This document shows positions 52,078-62,602 of a stretch of 64,000 nt of DNA, piece by piece. Under the pieces are notes generated by a model. The model searched no databases. It had not been told where the DNA came from and saw only the letters and a program-made list of their open reading frames with translations. Both the position numbers and the translations under genes were made by a program. Numbering within the stretch: the stretch's first letter is position 1; the number at the start of each line of letters is the position of its first letter. Source of the stretch: Methanobacterium sp. (lineage in GTDB: Archaea > Methanobacteriota > Methanobacteria > Methanobacteriales > Methanobacteriaceae); NCBI GenBank assembly GCA_016222945.1, contig JACRPY010000002.1, forward strand, positions 434,001-498,000. The letters run 5' to 3'.

Positions 52078-52602
52078 ATGGATATAATTAGTAATATTAA
52101 CTCATCCGGGATAAGATCAAACATGGAATGTAAATATTTTGAAAAGTTAAAGGAAAATAATTATGGAGACTTAATATTTGAGTCAAAATACTGGTTAATT
52201 TTACTTGCACCTGACCAAAATAATCTGGGTACATGTGTTGTGGCTTTAAAACGGGATGAAGGGGATTTATCAGGGCTTAATAATGGAGAATGGGAAGAAT
52301 TAAGTAAAATTGTTAAGAATTTGCAGTTAGCACTTAAAAAGTCATTTGATTCAACCATGTTTAACTGGGGATGCCTAATGAATTCATCATACCTTAAAGA
52401 CCCTCCAAATCCTCATGTTCACTGGCATTTCATACCACGATATCGAAATAAAACCTTTTTTGAAGGTATTATATTTGAGGACCCTTGTTTTGGCTTTAGC
52501 ACAATGAAATCACGGAAAAAAAGCCGTAAAATCCCTGAATATGTAAGAAGAAAAATCATTGAGAAGATAAGGGGAAATTTTGAATTCAATGAGATTAATT
52601 GA
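52078..52602 (+). CDS. HIT family protein
   Basis: The 174-residue nucleotide hydrolase/transferase-type protein has the histidine triad HVHWHFIPRY near residue 118, preceded by NWGCLMNSS. It may start at ATG 52123 (MECKYFEKLKENNYGDLIFES), where relatives begin; neither ATG has a strong ribosome site. It has a basic C-terminal extension (KSRKKSRKIPEYVRRKI). Confidence 0.82.
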   Translation: MDIISNINSSGIRSNMECKYFEKLKENNYGDLIFESKYWLILLAPDQNNLGTCVVALKRDEGDLSGLNNGEWEELSKIVKNLQLALKKSFDSTMFNWGCLMNSSYLKDPPNPHVHWHFIPRYRNKTFFEGIIFEDPCFGFSTMKSRKKSRKIPEYVRRKIIEKIRGNFEFNEIN

Positions 52603-52633
52603 ACATAAATTGATTCTATTATTTATAAACAAT

Positions 52634-54037
52634 TCAATTAACCTGTTTTTCGCTGTTTTTACCCATAAAACTTAATATAATTAGTCCCACAAAACAAACC
52701 AGGGTATAGGCAATAAAAGCAATATTCAGACTTTTTAAAAATAAAGGGTAATATTGTGGCGTTATCTGGACGTTTCCGATGTATAAAGAAAATATAATGA
52801 TTGCAAAACCCATACTTAGTGTTTGTCCTATAAATACCATTGTTGAAGCTGTTGCAGATGCAGTTCCGTAAATATTTTTATTAACAACATTCATGGCAGT
52901 ATTCGTTACAGGAGATGAGAAAAGAGCTAATCCTGTTCCAACAAGAATCAAGCCTAAAATAATAAAATATAATGGAGTGTTTTCATTTAAAAAAATAAAT
53001 GAAAATAATCCAATTGTTGTAATTGCCATTCCAATTGAGGCAATTATGCGAGTATCAACTTTATCTGATATTCTACCTGCAAAAGGGGATAGAATAGCTA
53101 CAGCAAGTGGTTGCAAAACTAATATGATTCCTGCAGCATTTGGACTTAGCAGTTTGAGATATTGAAGGTAAAGGCTCAATAAGAAAGTCATTGCAGTGGT
53201 TCCAAGATTAATTATTAAAATAGATGTTACTGAAATTGTAAATATCTTGTTTTTAAAGACAGATAATTTTAAAAGAGGGTATTCTAACCTATTTTCATAT
53301 ATTAAAAAAACAATAGTCCCTAAAATTCCAGCTAACATTAAATATTTACCAAAATTTCCATCTGCAAATGCTGAAAATCCCTGCATCAAGGAGATTATTA
53401 TAAAAAAGAAGAGTACAGAACCTATAATGTCAAATTTTTCACCTTTAGATCCTGCCCACTCTGATTTAAGTTGCAATAAAATAATTGATATTAATAAAAT
53501 ACCAAAAGGAATGTTAAAAATAAAAATACTTCTCCATCCGAACTGTTGAACTAAAAAACCGCCCAATATTAATCCACTGAAAATTCCAGTATAAACTGAA
53601 GCCACATAAATTCCATAAGCCTTTCCTCTTTCTTGTGGATCAAAAACAGAAGAAATAAGGGCTACCCCTGTTCCAAAAATCATTGAGCAACCAATTCCCT
53701 GTAAAAAACTAAATATAAGGAGTAAAATGCCTGAAGGGGAAATTGAAGCAAGAAATGAGGCAAATGTATAGGTTATAACTCCATATAAAAAAATCTTTTT
53801 TCGACCGTATATATCTGCTAATCTTCCAAAAGGAAGTATTAATGCAGCATTGGCTAAAATAAAAGCAGTTGGAATCCAGCTTAATAAAATAGCATTCAAT
53901 GCAAATTCAATACCAATTGAAGGAAGTGCAATATTGAGTGATGTTCCCATAAATGGTATAAGAAAAGATCCAAGCATCACCGTGATTAGAACTGTGTTTT
54001 TAAGCTCAATATTTTTCATTTTATTAGTTCCAAACAT
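52634..54037 (-). CDS. MFS transporter, DHA2 (EmrB-like) drug efflux type
   Basis: The 467-residue protein has 12-14 transmembrane helices. The N-terminal SLNIALPSIGIEF and SWIPTAFILANAALILPFGRLADIYGRKKIF are DHA2 motifs, with motif A G-R-L-A-D-x-x-G-R-K-K. ERGKAYGIYVASVYTGIFSGLILGGFL is motif C. It likely exports organic compounds by proton antiport. The start could also be ATG 54019. Confidence 0.9.
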   Translation of the reverse strand: MFGTNKMKNIELKNTVLITVMLGSFLIPFMGTSLNIALPSIGIEFALNAILLSWIPTAFILANAALILPFGRLADIYGRKKIFLYGVITYTFASFLASISPSGILLLIFSFLQGIGCSMIFGTGVALISSVFDPQERGKAYGIYVASVYTGIFSGLILGGFLVQQFGWRSIFIFNIPFGILLISIILLQLKSEWAGSKGEKFDIIGSVLFFFIIISLMQGFSAFADGNFGKYLMLAGILGTIVFLIYENRLEYPLLKLSVFKNKIFTISVTSILIINLGTTAMTFLLSLYLQYLKLLSPNAAGIILVLQPLAVAILSPFAGRISDKVDTRIIASIGMAITTIGLFSFIFLNENTPLYFIILGLILVGTGLALFSSPVTNTAMNVVNKNIYGTASATASTMVFIGQTLSMGFAIIIFSLYIGNVQITPQYYPLFLKSLNIAFIAYTLVCFVGLIILSFMGKNSEKQVN

Positions 54038-54061
54038 TTCTGAAGCATTTAAATCATTAAG

Positions 54062-54979
54062 TTATACAATGAGATAAACAAAGTAGCAGTTGGTTATAGC
54101 TAGAAATAGGATTAATGATGAAAGATTCTGGTTTACAAGTTTAGTAGCAGTAATTCTATCCTCAGATTTCTTTAAATAACTCAATATTGCAAAAGCAAGA
54201 GGGATTATCGAAAGAAATGCAATAACTTTGAAATTTATGATAATTGGATACAAATTGGTAATGGAAAGAATAATGAAAGAAAAAGTGGCTAATGATCCGG
54301 CAACTGCTATTGTTTTAAATCCGAATATACGTCCTTTTTTGACGATCCAGGTGATTTTACCTCCTAATTTGTCTCCTTCCATATCTGGAATTTGGACAGC
54401 AGTAATGAATAATAATTGATAAAGCAGTAAGGGTATTGAGAAAATAACGAAAGACATGTTTATTGTTCCCATTAATGTTAAATAGCCCATACCAGGCATC
54501 ATGAAGCCTATAAAAATTGTTGCAAGTTCTCCAAGACCATTATAAGATAACTTTATTGGAGGAGCAGCATAAAACCATGCTAAAAGGTTACCAAACACTA
54601 CAAATAAGAAGAACCAAATGGAATATGAAAATATGGCAACAAATACTGCAGCGAAAATTAATGATAGACTTAATAGTGTAATAGAAAACCATTTTGAAAA
54701 GTTTTTAAGTTCAGGATTTTCTATAAGAATTCCGCTGCCACCAGCAAATTGACTTGTTTTGCCATGTTTATCTGCCTCCATATCAAAATAATCGTTGCTG
54801 TAGTGCATGGAGAGATGTGCCGTAAAGAAAATAGCATAACCGAGTAAAAATTTATTTAAAGCAAATTCTGCATTCAATAAAACTGCGAAGAATGCTCCAA
54901 GGCAAAAATATAAAAAACCGCCAAAAATAAACTGAAAACGCCCGAGTTTTATGATTTTAATTAATTTATCAGTTTTCAT
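54062..54979 (-). CDS. UbiA family prenyltransferase
   Basis: The 305-residue protein has about eight helices, with the two aspartate-rich motifs NDYFDMEADKHGK and PDMEGDKLGGK that bind prenyl diphosphate. GLGELATIFIGFMMPGMGYL resembles MenA-like members. Methanogens use this family for isoprenoid lipid assembly, but the acceptor here is not identifiable. It ends 25 bases before the MFS gene on the same strand. Confidence 0.88.
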   Translation of the reverse strand: MKTDKLIKIIKLGRFQFIFGGFLYFCLGAFFAVLLNAEFALNKFLLGYAIFFTAHLSMHYSNDYFDMEADKHGKTSQFAGGSGILIENPELKNFSKWFSITLLSLSLIFAAVFVAIFSYSIWFFLFVVFGNLLAWFYAAPPIKLSYNGLGELATIFIGFMMPGMGYLTLMGTINMSFVIFSIPLLLYQLLFITAVQIPDMEGDKLGGKITWIVKKGRIFGFKTIAVAGSLATFSFIILSITNLYPIIINFKVIAFLSIIPLAFAILSYLKKSEDRITATKLVNQNLSSLILFLAITNCYFVYLIV

Positions 54980-55065
54980 GCATAATCTCCTAAAAAAAGG
55001 AAGGATGTAAAAAAAATAAATGAGCCATATCAGCTTTTAATTCTTTGAGTAAAATTTGTATAAAC

Positions 55066-55554
55066 CTAAAATATGTTTTTATCTTCATTTAGAAGTTCTG
55101 TAGAACCCATATCTTCTTTTACAATATTTAAAACAGTTTGAGTGTAAGTTCTTTGAACATCTGGTTCTTTTAAGAGTTCTTTAACAAATGCATCAAGTTC
55201 ACTTGTATCTTTGAATTTTGCCAGTAATATGGCATCAAATTCGCCTGTAACATCATAAATTCCAACAACGTTTTTATGATAGGCTGTTTTATTCTCCCAG
55301 TTCCTTAAAACTCCTCCTTTAACCCTAACTCCAATCACGGTGGTTAATTTATAACCGAGCTTGGAATGATCTATAGCCGGAACAAATTTTTTGATAATCC
55401 CTGTTTTAATGAATTTATCTACTCTATTGTGAACTGTACCTACTGATATGCTAAGTTCACGCGATATTTTCCTATAAGACATTCTTCCGTCTTTATTCAG
55501 TAAATTAAGGATTTTTTTGTCAATTTCGTCGATCTTAATTGATTTCTCATCCAT
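55066..55554 (-). CDS. Lrp/AsnC family transcriptional regulator
   Basis: The 162-residue regulator has an N-terminal helix-turn-helix (KIDEIDKKILNLLNKDGRMSYRKISRELSISVGTVHNRVDKF, in parts) and C-terminal RAM domain (AILLAKFKDTSELDAFVKELLKEPDVQRTYTQTVL). ATG 55554 follows GTGAT. It probably responds to an amino acid. Confidence 0.92.
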   Translation of the reverse strand: MDEKSIKIDEIDKKILNLLNKDGRMSYRKISRELSISVGTVHNRVDKFIKTGIIKKFVPAIDHSKLGYKLTTVIGVRVKGGVLRNWENKTAYHKNVVGIYDVTGEFDAILLAKFKDTSELDAFVKELLKEPDVQRTYTQTVLNIVKEDMGSTELLNEDKNIF

Positions 55555-55755
55555 TTTTATCACAACATATTCTTTTATGAAATAGAATTAATGAACAATG
55601 TTTACACTTTTACAACTTATTATTTAAATAAGTTGCATATTCTTATAAAAACTGGGATTTAAATGGATGTATCCACTAAAAATATTATAAATTTAATTAA
55701 CAGTCAATAAAAATAAAAAAAGAAAAAGAGTATACGTTTTATTATTTTTCTGTGT

Positions 55756-56514
55756 TTATTCTGTAGTAGTTCCGAATAAAAGGGCCAGTGCTCTCGCATA
55801 TATTAGAGACATGTAGGGATAAACTACTAAAGCAACAATAATTCCTCCGATGTAAGGTATCCAACCAATAATGCCGCCTATAAAGTTAACCACAGCTCCT
55901 ACAATGATCATCAATATGTACCAGACTATATAGTTGCCCCATCCTATGGTGGATATTTTTTCCATTACTTCGCTGAATTGGAATGCTGCACCTATTTTAC
56001 CATCATTTAAGGCCATGTTTGCTATTGCAATCGCTGCTATTAGTTCGAAAATTATTGCAAGTAATCCGGCGATAAGGACTGTTAAACCAAGTCCTCCAGC
56101 AAAAGCAAATATACTTTCAGATGCTCCTCCAGCTAAAATAGAAGCTCCTGCGCCAATAATAAACACTATAATAGGGATTAATAAGTATACAAATTCTACG
56201 ACTGCAACTTTAATACCATCTATGAATAGTTTGCCTCAGTCTTCTAAATCAGGAAGTTCATTTGATCCAGCTATAGTTGATTGAATTGTTCTAAAAGCGT
56301 ATCCACCTACAAATAAAAATGCTATTAAAGATAGTATGCCTCCTATAATCGCTGTCACACCTATACCTGCTAAGCTCCCCATAGATATGCCAATATACAA
56401 TAACAATAGCGTAATTAGTGCTGCTGCTGCTGGGAAAATCCCTATGGTGATTACTTTTGTCAAGTCAGATGATGGAAATATAACTGCATCTTGTATCATT
56501 TCAAAAAGATCCAT
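55756..56514 (-). pseudogene. DUF4013-type membrane protein with one nonsense codon
   Basis: Two open halves (56514-56236 and 56235-55756) are one gene interrupted in frame by TGA at about 56237. The sequence around it reads ELPDLED-stop-GKLFIDGIKV, whereas the intact paralogue downstream on the plus map (56688-57368) reads EVPEFDNLGELFIDGIKV, so a Leu codon TTA has become TGA. Both share FSEVMEKISTIGWG near the C terminus. The GGAGG site and promoter are intact. The change is recent, or a read error. Confidence 0.88.
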
Positions 56515-56687
56515 ATTTATTCCTCCGTTTTTCTTTTTTCGGCATAAGCCAATAAGTTATTATATTAATTTCATTTATATAAAACTTTATTTTTCAAAAA
56601 AGAGTGACATTGTAAGCTATGTATAAAAGTTATTAAAAAAATAAAAAAAATAAAAGTGGTTTATTTAGATTTTTTTTTGTTTCTTGC

Positions 56688-57368
56688 TTATTCAATGCTT
56701 GAAGCAAATAATAAACCAACAGATCTAGCCTGGAACATTGTTAAATAAGCTCCACCTAAAATCCACAGTAGAGGGCCTATTATGATAATAAGCAGGATAA
56801 ATCCAATTATGCCTATGATTAAACCTAATATCATCATAGTTATCCATATTGCTATTATCCAGAGTATATAGCTTCCCCATCCGATGGTGGATATTTTTTC
56901 CATTACTTCGCTGAATCTGAATGCTGCTCCAATTGAACCGTCGTATAAGCCCATGTTAACAATAGCTGGAAGGACTAATAGGCTCATTATAATGGTTACA
57001 ATGAAAGCTATTAGCATAAGGACTATTGTAAGAATAGACGATAAACCGGCAATTGCACTGGATTGACTGCCTGATAATAGTGCTAAGAATACAGGTAGTA
57101 ATGCCACAAGCCATATAATCATTGGTATAATCATGTAAACAATGCCCACAATGAGTACCTTTATACCATCAATAAATAGTTCTCCGAGGTTATCGAACTC
57201 AGGAACTTCGTCTACACCGGCAAGGGTTGATTTTATAATCCTTAAATAATATCCTGTACTCATGAAGTTTACTATAGGGACTATAGAGATAACTGTTAAA
57301 ATAACTATTTTTACCCAATCAGCCAAGGGATATTTAATAGACTCTGTTATATTTTCTACGATATCCAT
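56688..57368 (-). CDS. DUF4013-type membrane protein
   Basis: The 226-residue protein has about six hydrophobic helices and the shared blocks STGYYLRIIKSTLAG, FIDGIKVLIVGIVYM and AAFRFSEVMEKISTIGWGSYI. ATG 57368 has GGAGG just upstream; the frame is open further but nothing supports a longer start. It is a tandem duplicate of the broken gene at 55756. Both have a similar leader with a GGCTTWWGCC-like palindrome. Function unknown. Confidence 0.82.
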   Translation of the reverse strand: MDIVENITESIKYPLADWVKIVILTVISIVPIVNFMSTGYYLRIIKSTLAGVDEVPEFDNLGELFIDGIKVLIVGIVYMIIPMIIWLVALLPVFLALLSGSQSSAIAGLSSILTIVLMLIAFIVTIIMSLLVLPAIVNMGLYDGSIGAAFRFSEVMEKISTIGWGSYILWIIAIWITMMILGLIIGIIGFILLIIIIGPLLWILGGAYLTMFQARSVGLLFASSIE

Positions 57369-57740
57369 ATTTTTTCCTCCTTCTTTCTTTTTTTGGCTAA
57401 AGCCAGTTATTATATATGGGTTTCTATTTATATAAATCTCCATATTTAGAAAAAATAACAAAGTTTAAATATTATAAATCATAATATATTTTTAATCTAA
57501 TTTTATTTTTGATACCAATTTTCAGTATAAAATTTTATTAGGAATTATTTAAAAATGCCATTATCTAGTAAGTATAATAAAATTTAATAACCATAACGTA
57601 AAATGATATTTAACGATCTTTTATTTATTAAAAATTTTTATGTTTAATATGAAAAGATGGAATAATCTAAAATTTAAGTCAAAACAACGTTTTAATGAAG
57701 ATTTCATGGTTTTAAAAATAATGTCTTATAGGGCATATAG

Positions 57741-58454
57741 GTGAACAAATTGAGATGGGGAATAGTAGGAATAGTATTTTTTGTAATCCTTCTTTTACTG
57801 GGAGGTTATATTTATGTTGCAAGTGCAAATGGCTCAATTGAGCCGGTGGGGAGATTAGGATTCATTAAATTAGCAAATCCCGATATGTATCCTGGACATC
57901 CTCATTCAGAGCTTTTAGCAAAATATGCAGAGGATAGAGGTTCCAAATGTGCTCTTGTAGTTCATTTTGGAGGGAGTTCAAACTACCGTAGTTACATGGA
58001 AGGCGATACTTACATAATAGAAATGGCTTTTATAGACACTCAATCACTCCCCGGGTCACATGATCAAATTCAATGGTGGGATTCACTTAAAGTGGCTATA
58101 TTTGGAATACCTGACGGTAGATACAAATATAAAATGGATGGAAAGATTTTCAACAGTTATGATGACGCAATGGCATATGTAAACAAATTAGCAAAACAAC
58201 ACAACCAGAAAGGCCCAATTCCAATGGTTTGGCACGGAACTGTATCCAAAGGCAATGTTATGTTGAATCAAGGTTGTGGATATCCTCTATTTTTCCAGAT
58301 AGTGACAAGAGAATATGGGATAATACCTGCTTACTACTACACTATTAAAGGGATGTTATATCCCTACTTCAGTTTACCCTACAGGAACTTTGAGTTACAG
58401 CATGCCGCAGAACTTCAATATTATTATAACGCCAATATGATTAACTACGAGTAA
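57741..58454 (+). CDS. secreted or membrane-anchored protein of unknown function
   Basis: The 237-residue protein starts with a hydrophobic anchor (GIVGIVFFVILLLLGGYIYVASA), so it is likely exported with its C-terminal domain outside. The domain is rich in aromatic residues (RYKYKM, PAYYYTIKGMLYPYFSLPYRNF). GTG 57741 overlaps a 34-codon open frame by the sequence GTGA; TTG 57750 has a better AGGTGA. I do not recognise a family. Confidence 0.65.
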   Translation: MNKLRWGIVGIVFFVILLLLGGYIYVASANGSIEPVGRLGFIKLANPDMYPGHPHSELLAKYAEDRGSKCALVVHFGGSSNYRSYMEGDTYIIEMAFIDTQSLPGSHDQIQWWDSLKVAIFGIPDGRYKYKMDGKIFNSYDDAMAYVNKLAKQHNQKGPIPMVWHGTVSKGNVMLNQGCGYPLFFQIVTREYGIIPAYYYTIKGMLYPYFSLPYRNFELQHAAELQYYYNANMINYE

Positions 58455-58560
58455 AAAAAGCAGAAATAGTGGAATTTGATGGATACTAAGGTTGTATTCA
58501 TCTTAAAATCATTTTTTTACAGTACATAACTAAATTTTTACACGTTTTCTGTTTATACGG

Positions 58561-60186
58561 ATGATTATTATGAAAAATGGACGAAATATGGGGCTTGAAC
58601 TTAATAAAAGTTCATGGGCGTGTCTTATAATCTCATTTATAATCTTCCTGGCGCTTTTAGCTTATATTTGGAAATTTACAGTGGATGATGCGTATATAAC
58701 CTTTAGATATGCGTTACATTTAGCTCAAGGTTTTGGAATTGTGTGGAATGTGGGCGAATCGCCAGTAGAAGGTTACAGTAACTTTTTATGGGTTATTATT
58801 GCATCTGTTTTAATAAAACTAAACATGGATCCTGTTTTATTTACAAAAATAATAGGGATAGGGGCTTTAATCGGAACACTGTATATTTACTGGAAAATAG
58901 CAACTGAAGTATTTCATGATAAAAAATTATATTCAGCAGCATTTGCTATTGCAGCAGCACTCCTTCTTATAAACCCTGCAACTGCGATACATACAGTATC
59001 AGGGTTAGAAACTATGCCGTATACATTATTTGTACTTATTTTATCTTACTTATCATATAAACTAATTAAATCATTCAATAAACAAACTTTATACTTTTTT
59101 GCATTCATATCACTAATTTGTAGCATTTTAAGGCCAGAAGGCATGTTAATTTCAATGGGATTGTTTATTTTAATATATTTCATGGTTATAAACAAAAATA
59201 AAGTTGATGAAAGTAAAATAAAAACAATTTTACCATTTATTTTAGTATATTTATTCCCAATTGCCATATATATGGCCTTTAGAATGTATTATTTTAATGA
59301 AATATTCCCTTTACCTTTTTTAGTAAAAACGGTAACTAATGGAAGTATTGGAAGCGGTATTTACAAGTTAAGCGAGGCCATTAAATATATAGCTCCTTTA
59401 TTAATAGTGATTTTAATTGCATTTATTAATAGAATAGAACCTATTTTCTATGACAGGGAAGGGATATACAAACGATTGCGTGTTATATTGATTACAATGG
59501 CCACAACAATCATCTTTGCAGACATAATATATGTTTTTTCATCGCTTTACATGAATTACGCCCAGAGATTTTATTATCCATCATTTGTACTGATCTACAT
59601 ACTGACTGGTATTTCTTTAGTCGTGTTGTTACATGAAATGAAAAATTCCTTTAAAATAGAGAATTTAAAGCAATTATCAAAATATGCAGGATTTTTAATA
59701 GTATTTTTACTTTTAATGTCTAACTTGGGCTTTGTATCTGATTATTCTTACTTAAATAATTGTAGTGAAAGGTTTCCAGTGTCCTATGTGAGTTTAGGGA
59801 CAGAATTAAATGAATTTTCTGATCTTAATTTGACATTTGCCAGCATAGATTCAGGTTCGCTGCCATATTTTTCTAACTGGAACCAGATAGATATGGCAGG
59901 ATTGAATGACAAGTTCATTGCTAAAAATGGGTTTGCAACAGAAGATTATCTTCAAAAAAGCCATCCTGAACTAATAATTATCCTATCAGGGGATGGTACT
60001 AATCCTGCAGGCACAACAGTACAGCAGCCATTTATTAAATATGCTGAAGAGAATGGATTTGTCAAATTACCGGCTGTATATTACAAGAAAGAATATTATT
60101 TGCTTCCATATCTCGATCCTAAAGTTCCTGAATTTGAAAAGATTAAGGCAGCAATTCTAAGAGCCGCTCTAACCTCATGGAAATAA
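58561..60186 (+). CDS. GT-C fold membrane glycosyltransferase (AftB-like)
   Basis: The 541-residue protein has about ten helices. The first loop has TVDDAYITFRYALHLAQGFGIVWN followed by PVEGYSNFLWV, in parts the DD-x-x-I-x-x-R motif of GT-C transferases resembling mycobacterial arabinofuranosyltransferase AftB. The donor would be a polyprenyl-phosphate sugar, with transfer outside the membrane. The start may be ATG 58570. Its neighbour is an exported unknown protein. Confidence 0.82.
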   Translation: MIIMKNGRNMGLELNKSSWACLIISFIIFLALLAYIWKFTVDDAYITFRYALHLAQGFGIVWNVGESPVEGYSNFLWVIIASVLIKLNMDPVLFTKIIGIGALIGTLYIYWKIATEVFHDKKLYSAAFAIAAALLLINPATAIHTVSGLETMPYTLFVLILSYLSYKLIKSFNKQTLYFFAFISLICSILRPEGMLISMGLFILIYFMVINKNKVDESKIKTILPFILVYLFPIAIYMAFRMYYFNEIFPLPFLVKTVTNGSIGSGIYKLSEAIKYIAPLLIVILIAFINRIEPIFYDREGIYKRLRVILITMATTIIFADIIYVFSSLYMNYAQRFYYPSFVLIYILTGISLVVLLHEMKNSFKIENLKQLSKYAGFLIVFLLLMSNLGFVSDYSYLNNCSERFPVSYVSLGTELNEFSDLNLTFASIDSGSLPYFSNWNQIDMAGLNDKFIAKNGFATEDYLQKSHPELIIILSGDGTNPAGTTVQQPFIKYAEENGFVKLPAVYYKKEYYLLPYLDPKVPEFEKIKAAILRAALTSWK

Positions 60187-60218
60187 ACTATAATGTCCAT
60201 GATTAACTAAAAAAAAGT

Positions 60219-61376
60219 TTAATCCTTTATATGGAGCGCTGTGATTATTTCCTTTAAAACAGTTACGGGGGCATCTGTTTTTATTCCAGTGGGCTTAAAA
60301 TGAGTTCTTGATGCAAAAAAACCTCTTTCTTCAAGTGAGTCTAAAACATCATCCAAACGAGGTGCGCTTATTTTTAAATTTTTACTTGCTTCATGAAGAT
60401 CATAATGGGTAGGGGGTGCTTTTGATTCGATTTGGGTCATTTTAAGTAACTTACATGCTTTTTTTTCTTGATTTATCTTTGTAGTTTCCATATTTTTTAT
60501 CATTCCATCTATAAAAGTAGAATCTAAGATATTCCCACACCATAGAGGTCCTGCAATTTTAAAGTTTTTACTGCAAACAGGACATTTTGCGGGTGTTAAT
60601 GGTGCAAATCCTTTAACGACAGCTCTATTAAGGCAATTATCGCAGTGCAGTATGTATCCTATGTTTTTTAAGGATTCATCAGTAATTTTAGCTCCTTTGG
60701 ATATGGTTGCATATATTCTCATGTAATGTTCGCTGCTGTGGGCGAATTTCATTTCAATGCACTTTTTATATTTGGATAAAGTTCGTGCAATGAAACCTGC
60801 AAGAATCCTGATTCCAATCTCATGACAATATTCTGTTTTAAGAGGTTTAGCACTGTATTTTCGGATGCATGGTTCTTTATATGTTCCGCATAGTGCAGAT
60901 GTGTCTGTTGCGGTTGCACAAATCATTCCACCGGCTTTTAAGCTTATTCCTGCAGATTCAATGAAGGGGGATGGTGTTCCAAATGGATCTATATCTACAA
61001 CATCAAATTTTCCCCTGCATTTTCTAAGTAAAATATTTGCATCTTCCCTATAAACTTTAACATTGTCTAAGTTGTTTATTTCAATATTTTCCTTTGCACA
61101 TTGAATTGCCAGTGGATTTATGTCACTTATAACCACATTAGAAACGTTGTCTATTTCTCGAGCATATCTTACTCCTCTAATTCCACTTCCGCCGAAAGCG
61201 TCACATATACTAATTTCTTGCTCTAATTCCTGCTCAAAAGTTTTTATTGCAAGTATAGATAGGTCTCTGTTTAATTCCATTGCAGGATTATAAAAAACTG
61301 GTGCTTTTGATGATATCTTATGAAATTCAGGAGTTTTTATCTCCACAAGTCCTTCGTGAATAGTTTTAATGTCCAT
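60219..61376 (-). CDS. trm1: tRNA (guanine(26)-N2)-dimethyltransferase
   Basis: The 385-residue SAM enzyme has FYNPAMELNRDLSILAIKTF, DAFGGSGIRGVRYA (SAM site), and VDIDPFGTPSPFIESA (catalytic D-P-F-G). The C-terminal half has a zinc-binding C-x-x-C pair set (CDNCLNRA, CPVCSKNF, CGN). Full archaeal Trm1 length. It forms dimethylguanosine 26 in tRNA. Confidence 0.96.
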   Translation of the reverse strand: MDIKTIHEGLVEIKTPEFHKISSKAPVFYNPAMELNRDLSILAIKTFEQELEQEISICDAFGGSGIRGVRYAREIDNVSNVVISDINPLAIQCAKENIEINNLDNVKVYREDANILLRKCRGKFDVVDIDPFGTPSPFIESAGISLKAGGMICATATDTSALCGTYKEPCIRKYSAKPLKTEYCHEIGIRILAGFIARTLSKYKKCIEMKFAHSSEHYMRIYATISKGAKITDESLKNIGYILHCDNCLNRAVVKGFAPLTPAKCPVCSKNFKIAGPLWCGNILDSTFIDGMIKNMETTKINQEKKACKLLKMTQIESKAPPTHYDLHEASKNLKISAPRLDDVLDSLEERGFFASRTHFKPTGIKTDAPVTVLKEIITALHIKD

Positions 61377-61551
61377 AATTTTAACCTGATGAATAAATAG
61401 TGATTTTAAATATTTTAAAGTAAATAAAACCTCATATATTTATTTATGTTATAACAAGATAATTTTTATTATACTCCTGCCATTTATTTTTATTATATAT
61501 TACTGCAAATGGTAGATAATTGAATTATTTAAAAACGAATCAAGTGAAATA

Positions 61552-62544
61552 ATGAAAGCATGTCCAAAATGTGAACATAATAATGATGAAGATGCTAAAT
61601 ACTGCTCAGTGTGTGGTTCATCCTTAAAAACATCAAAAAACTTTTTAAACAATGCATATCAAGGTAAAAACAATTGGTGGATATATCTGATTACAATCCT
61701 ATCAACATGGGGCGTACAAGTGTTAATAGGGATTGTAGGTGGAATTGTTTTAGTTATATTCTTGATCATGCAAAATGGAATTTCAACTGATTTTACAAGC
61801 TATTTATATAATCCATTCCTCCTATTGCCATTAACGTTGGTGAGCTTTGCAGCATCCTACGCAATTTTTTATATTTTCACACGATTCATTCACAAAAAAA
61901 AGTTCATATCATTCATTACTACAGAATCCAAGATTAATTGGAGGAGAATACTTAAAGGAGCAGGGTTATGGCTTGCTATTTTAAGTATATTCACAGTTAT
62001 ATCTATTTTAACCAATCCTGGCGAGTTTAAATTTACTTTTAATCTGGGTGCATTTGGAATTCTTTTAATTATAAGCTTAATAACATTTCCAATTCAAGCA
62101 TCCTTTGAAGAAGTGTTTTTTAGAGGATATTTAATGCAAGGAATCGGATTATTAAGTAAAAAGCCTATCATGCCTCTTTTAGCTACTTCTATTCTATTTG
62201 CATTGATGCATGTTTTGAACGGACCAAACGGGACAGTAAGTGGCTTTGCAGTTGCCGAAACACTTATAATTGGGTTGATGTTTGGTGTAATTACTCTGGG
62301 TGAAAACAGTATTGAAACAGCTACAGGGATGCACGTTATAAACAACATTTATGCATCATTAATAGTCAGCACTCAAGATAGCGTGCTGGGGAATGTGCCA
62401 TCAGTCTTCACAGCACCATACGATCCCTACAGTAGCATATTATGGTCATTTATTGTTGCGTTAATTGCAATAACAATCATATTTTGGGGTAAAAAGGATA
62501 AATTACTGGCAATATTTAAATGGAAAGACGCAGAACTTAATTAA
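61552..62544 (+). CDS. CPBP family intramembrane metalloprotease with N-terminal zinc ribbon
   Basis: The 330-residue protein opens with a zinc ribbon (CPKCEHNNDEDAKYCSVCGSSL). About eight helices follow, with the CPBP/Abi active-site motifs: FEEVFFRGYLMQGI (EExxxR), ILFALMHVLNG (F-x-x-x-H) and GMHVINN. It may be a prenyl-protein-type endopeptidase; the substrate is unknown. An in-frame start with GTGAAATAATG is used. Confidence 0.88.
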   Translation: MKACPKCEHNNDEDAKYCSVCGSSLKTSKNFLNNAYQGKNNWWIYLITILSTWGVQVLIGIVGGIVLVIFLIMQNGISTDFTSYLYNPFLLLPLTLVSFAASYAIFYIFTRFIHKKKFISFITTESKINWRRILKGAGLWLAILSIFTVISILTNPGEFKFTFNLGAFGILLIISLITFPIQASFEEVFFRGYLMQGIGLLSKKPIMPLLATSILFALMHVLNGPNGTVSGFAVAETLIIGLMFGVITLGENSIETATGMHVINNIYASLIVSTQDSVLGNVPSVFTAPYDPYSSILWSFIVALIAITIIFWGKKDKLLAIFKWKDAELN

Positions 62545-62602
62545 AGAAGATTTTTATGGTTTATCTTCCTTTTTTATATTATTTAGAATATTTCACGATG
62601 GT

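Noticed and set aside
56230..56245. Selenocysteine or recoded UGA in the DUF4013 gene
   Set aside because: The paralogue has Leu at this place, not Cys, and there is no sign of a selenocysteine element.
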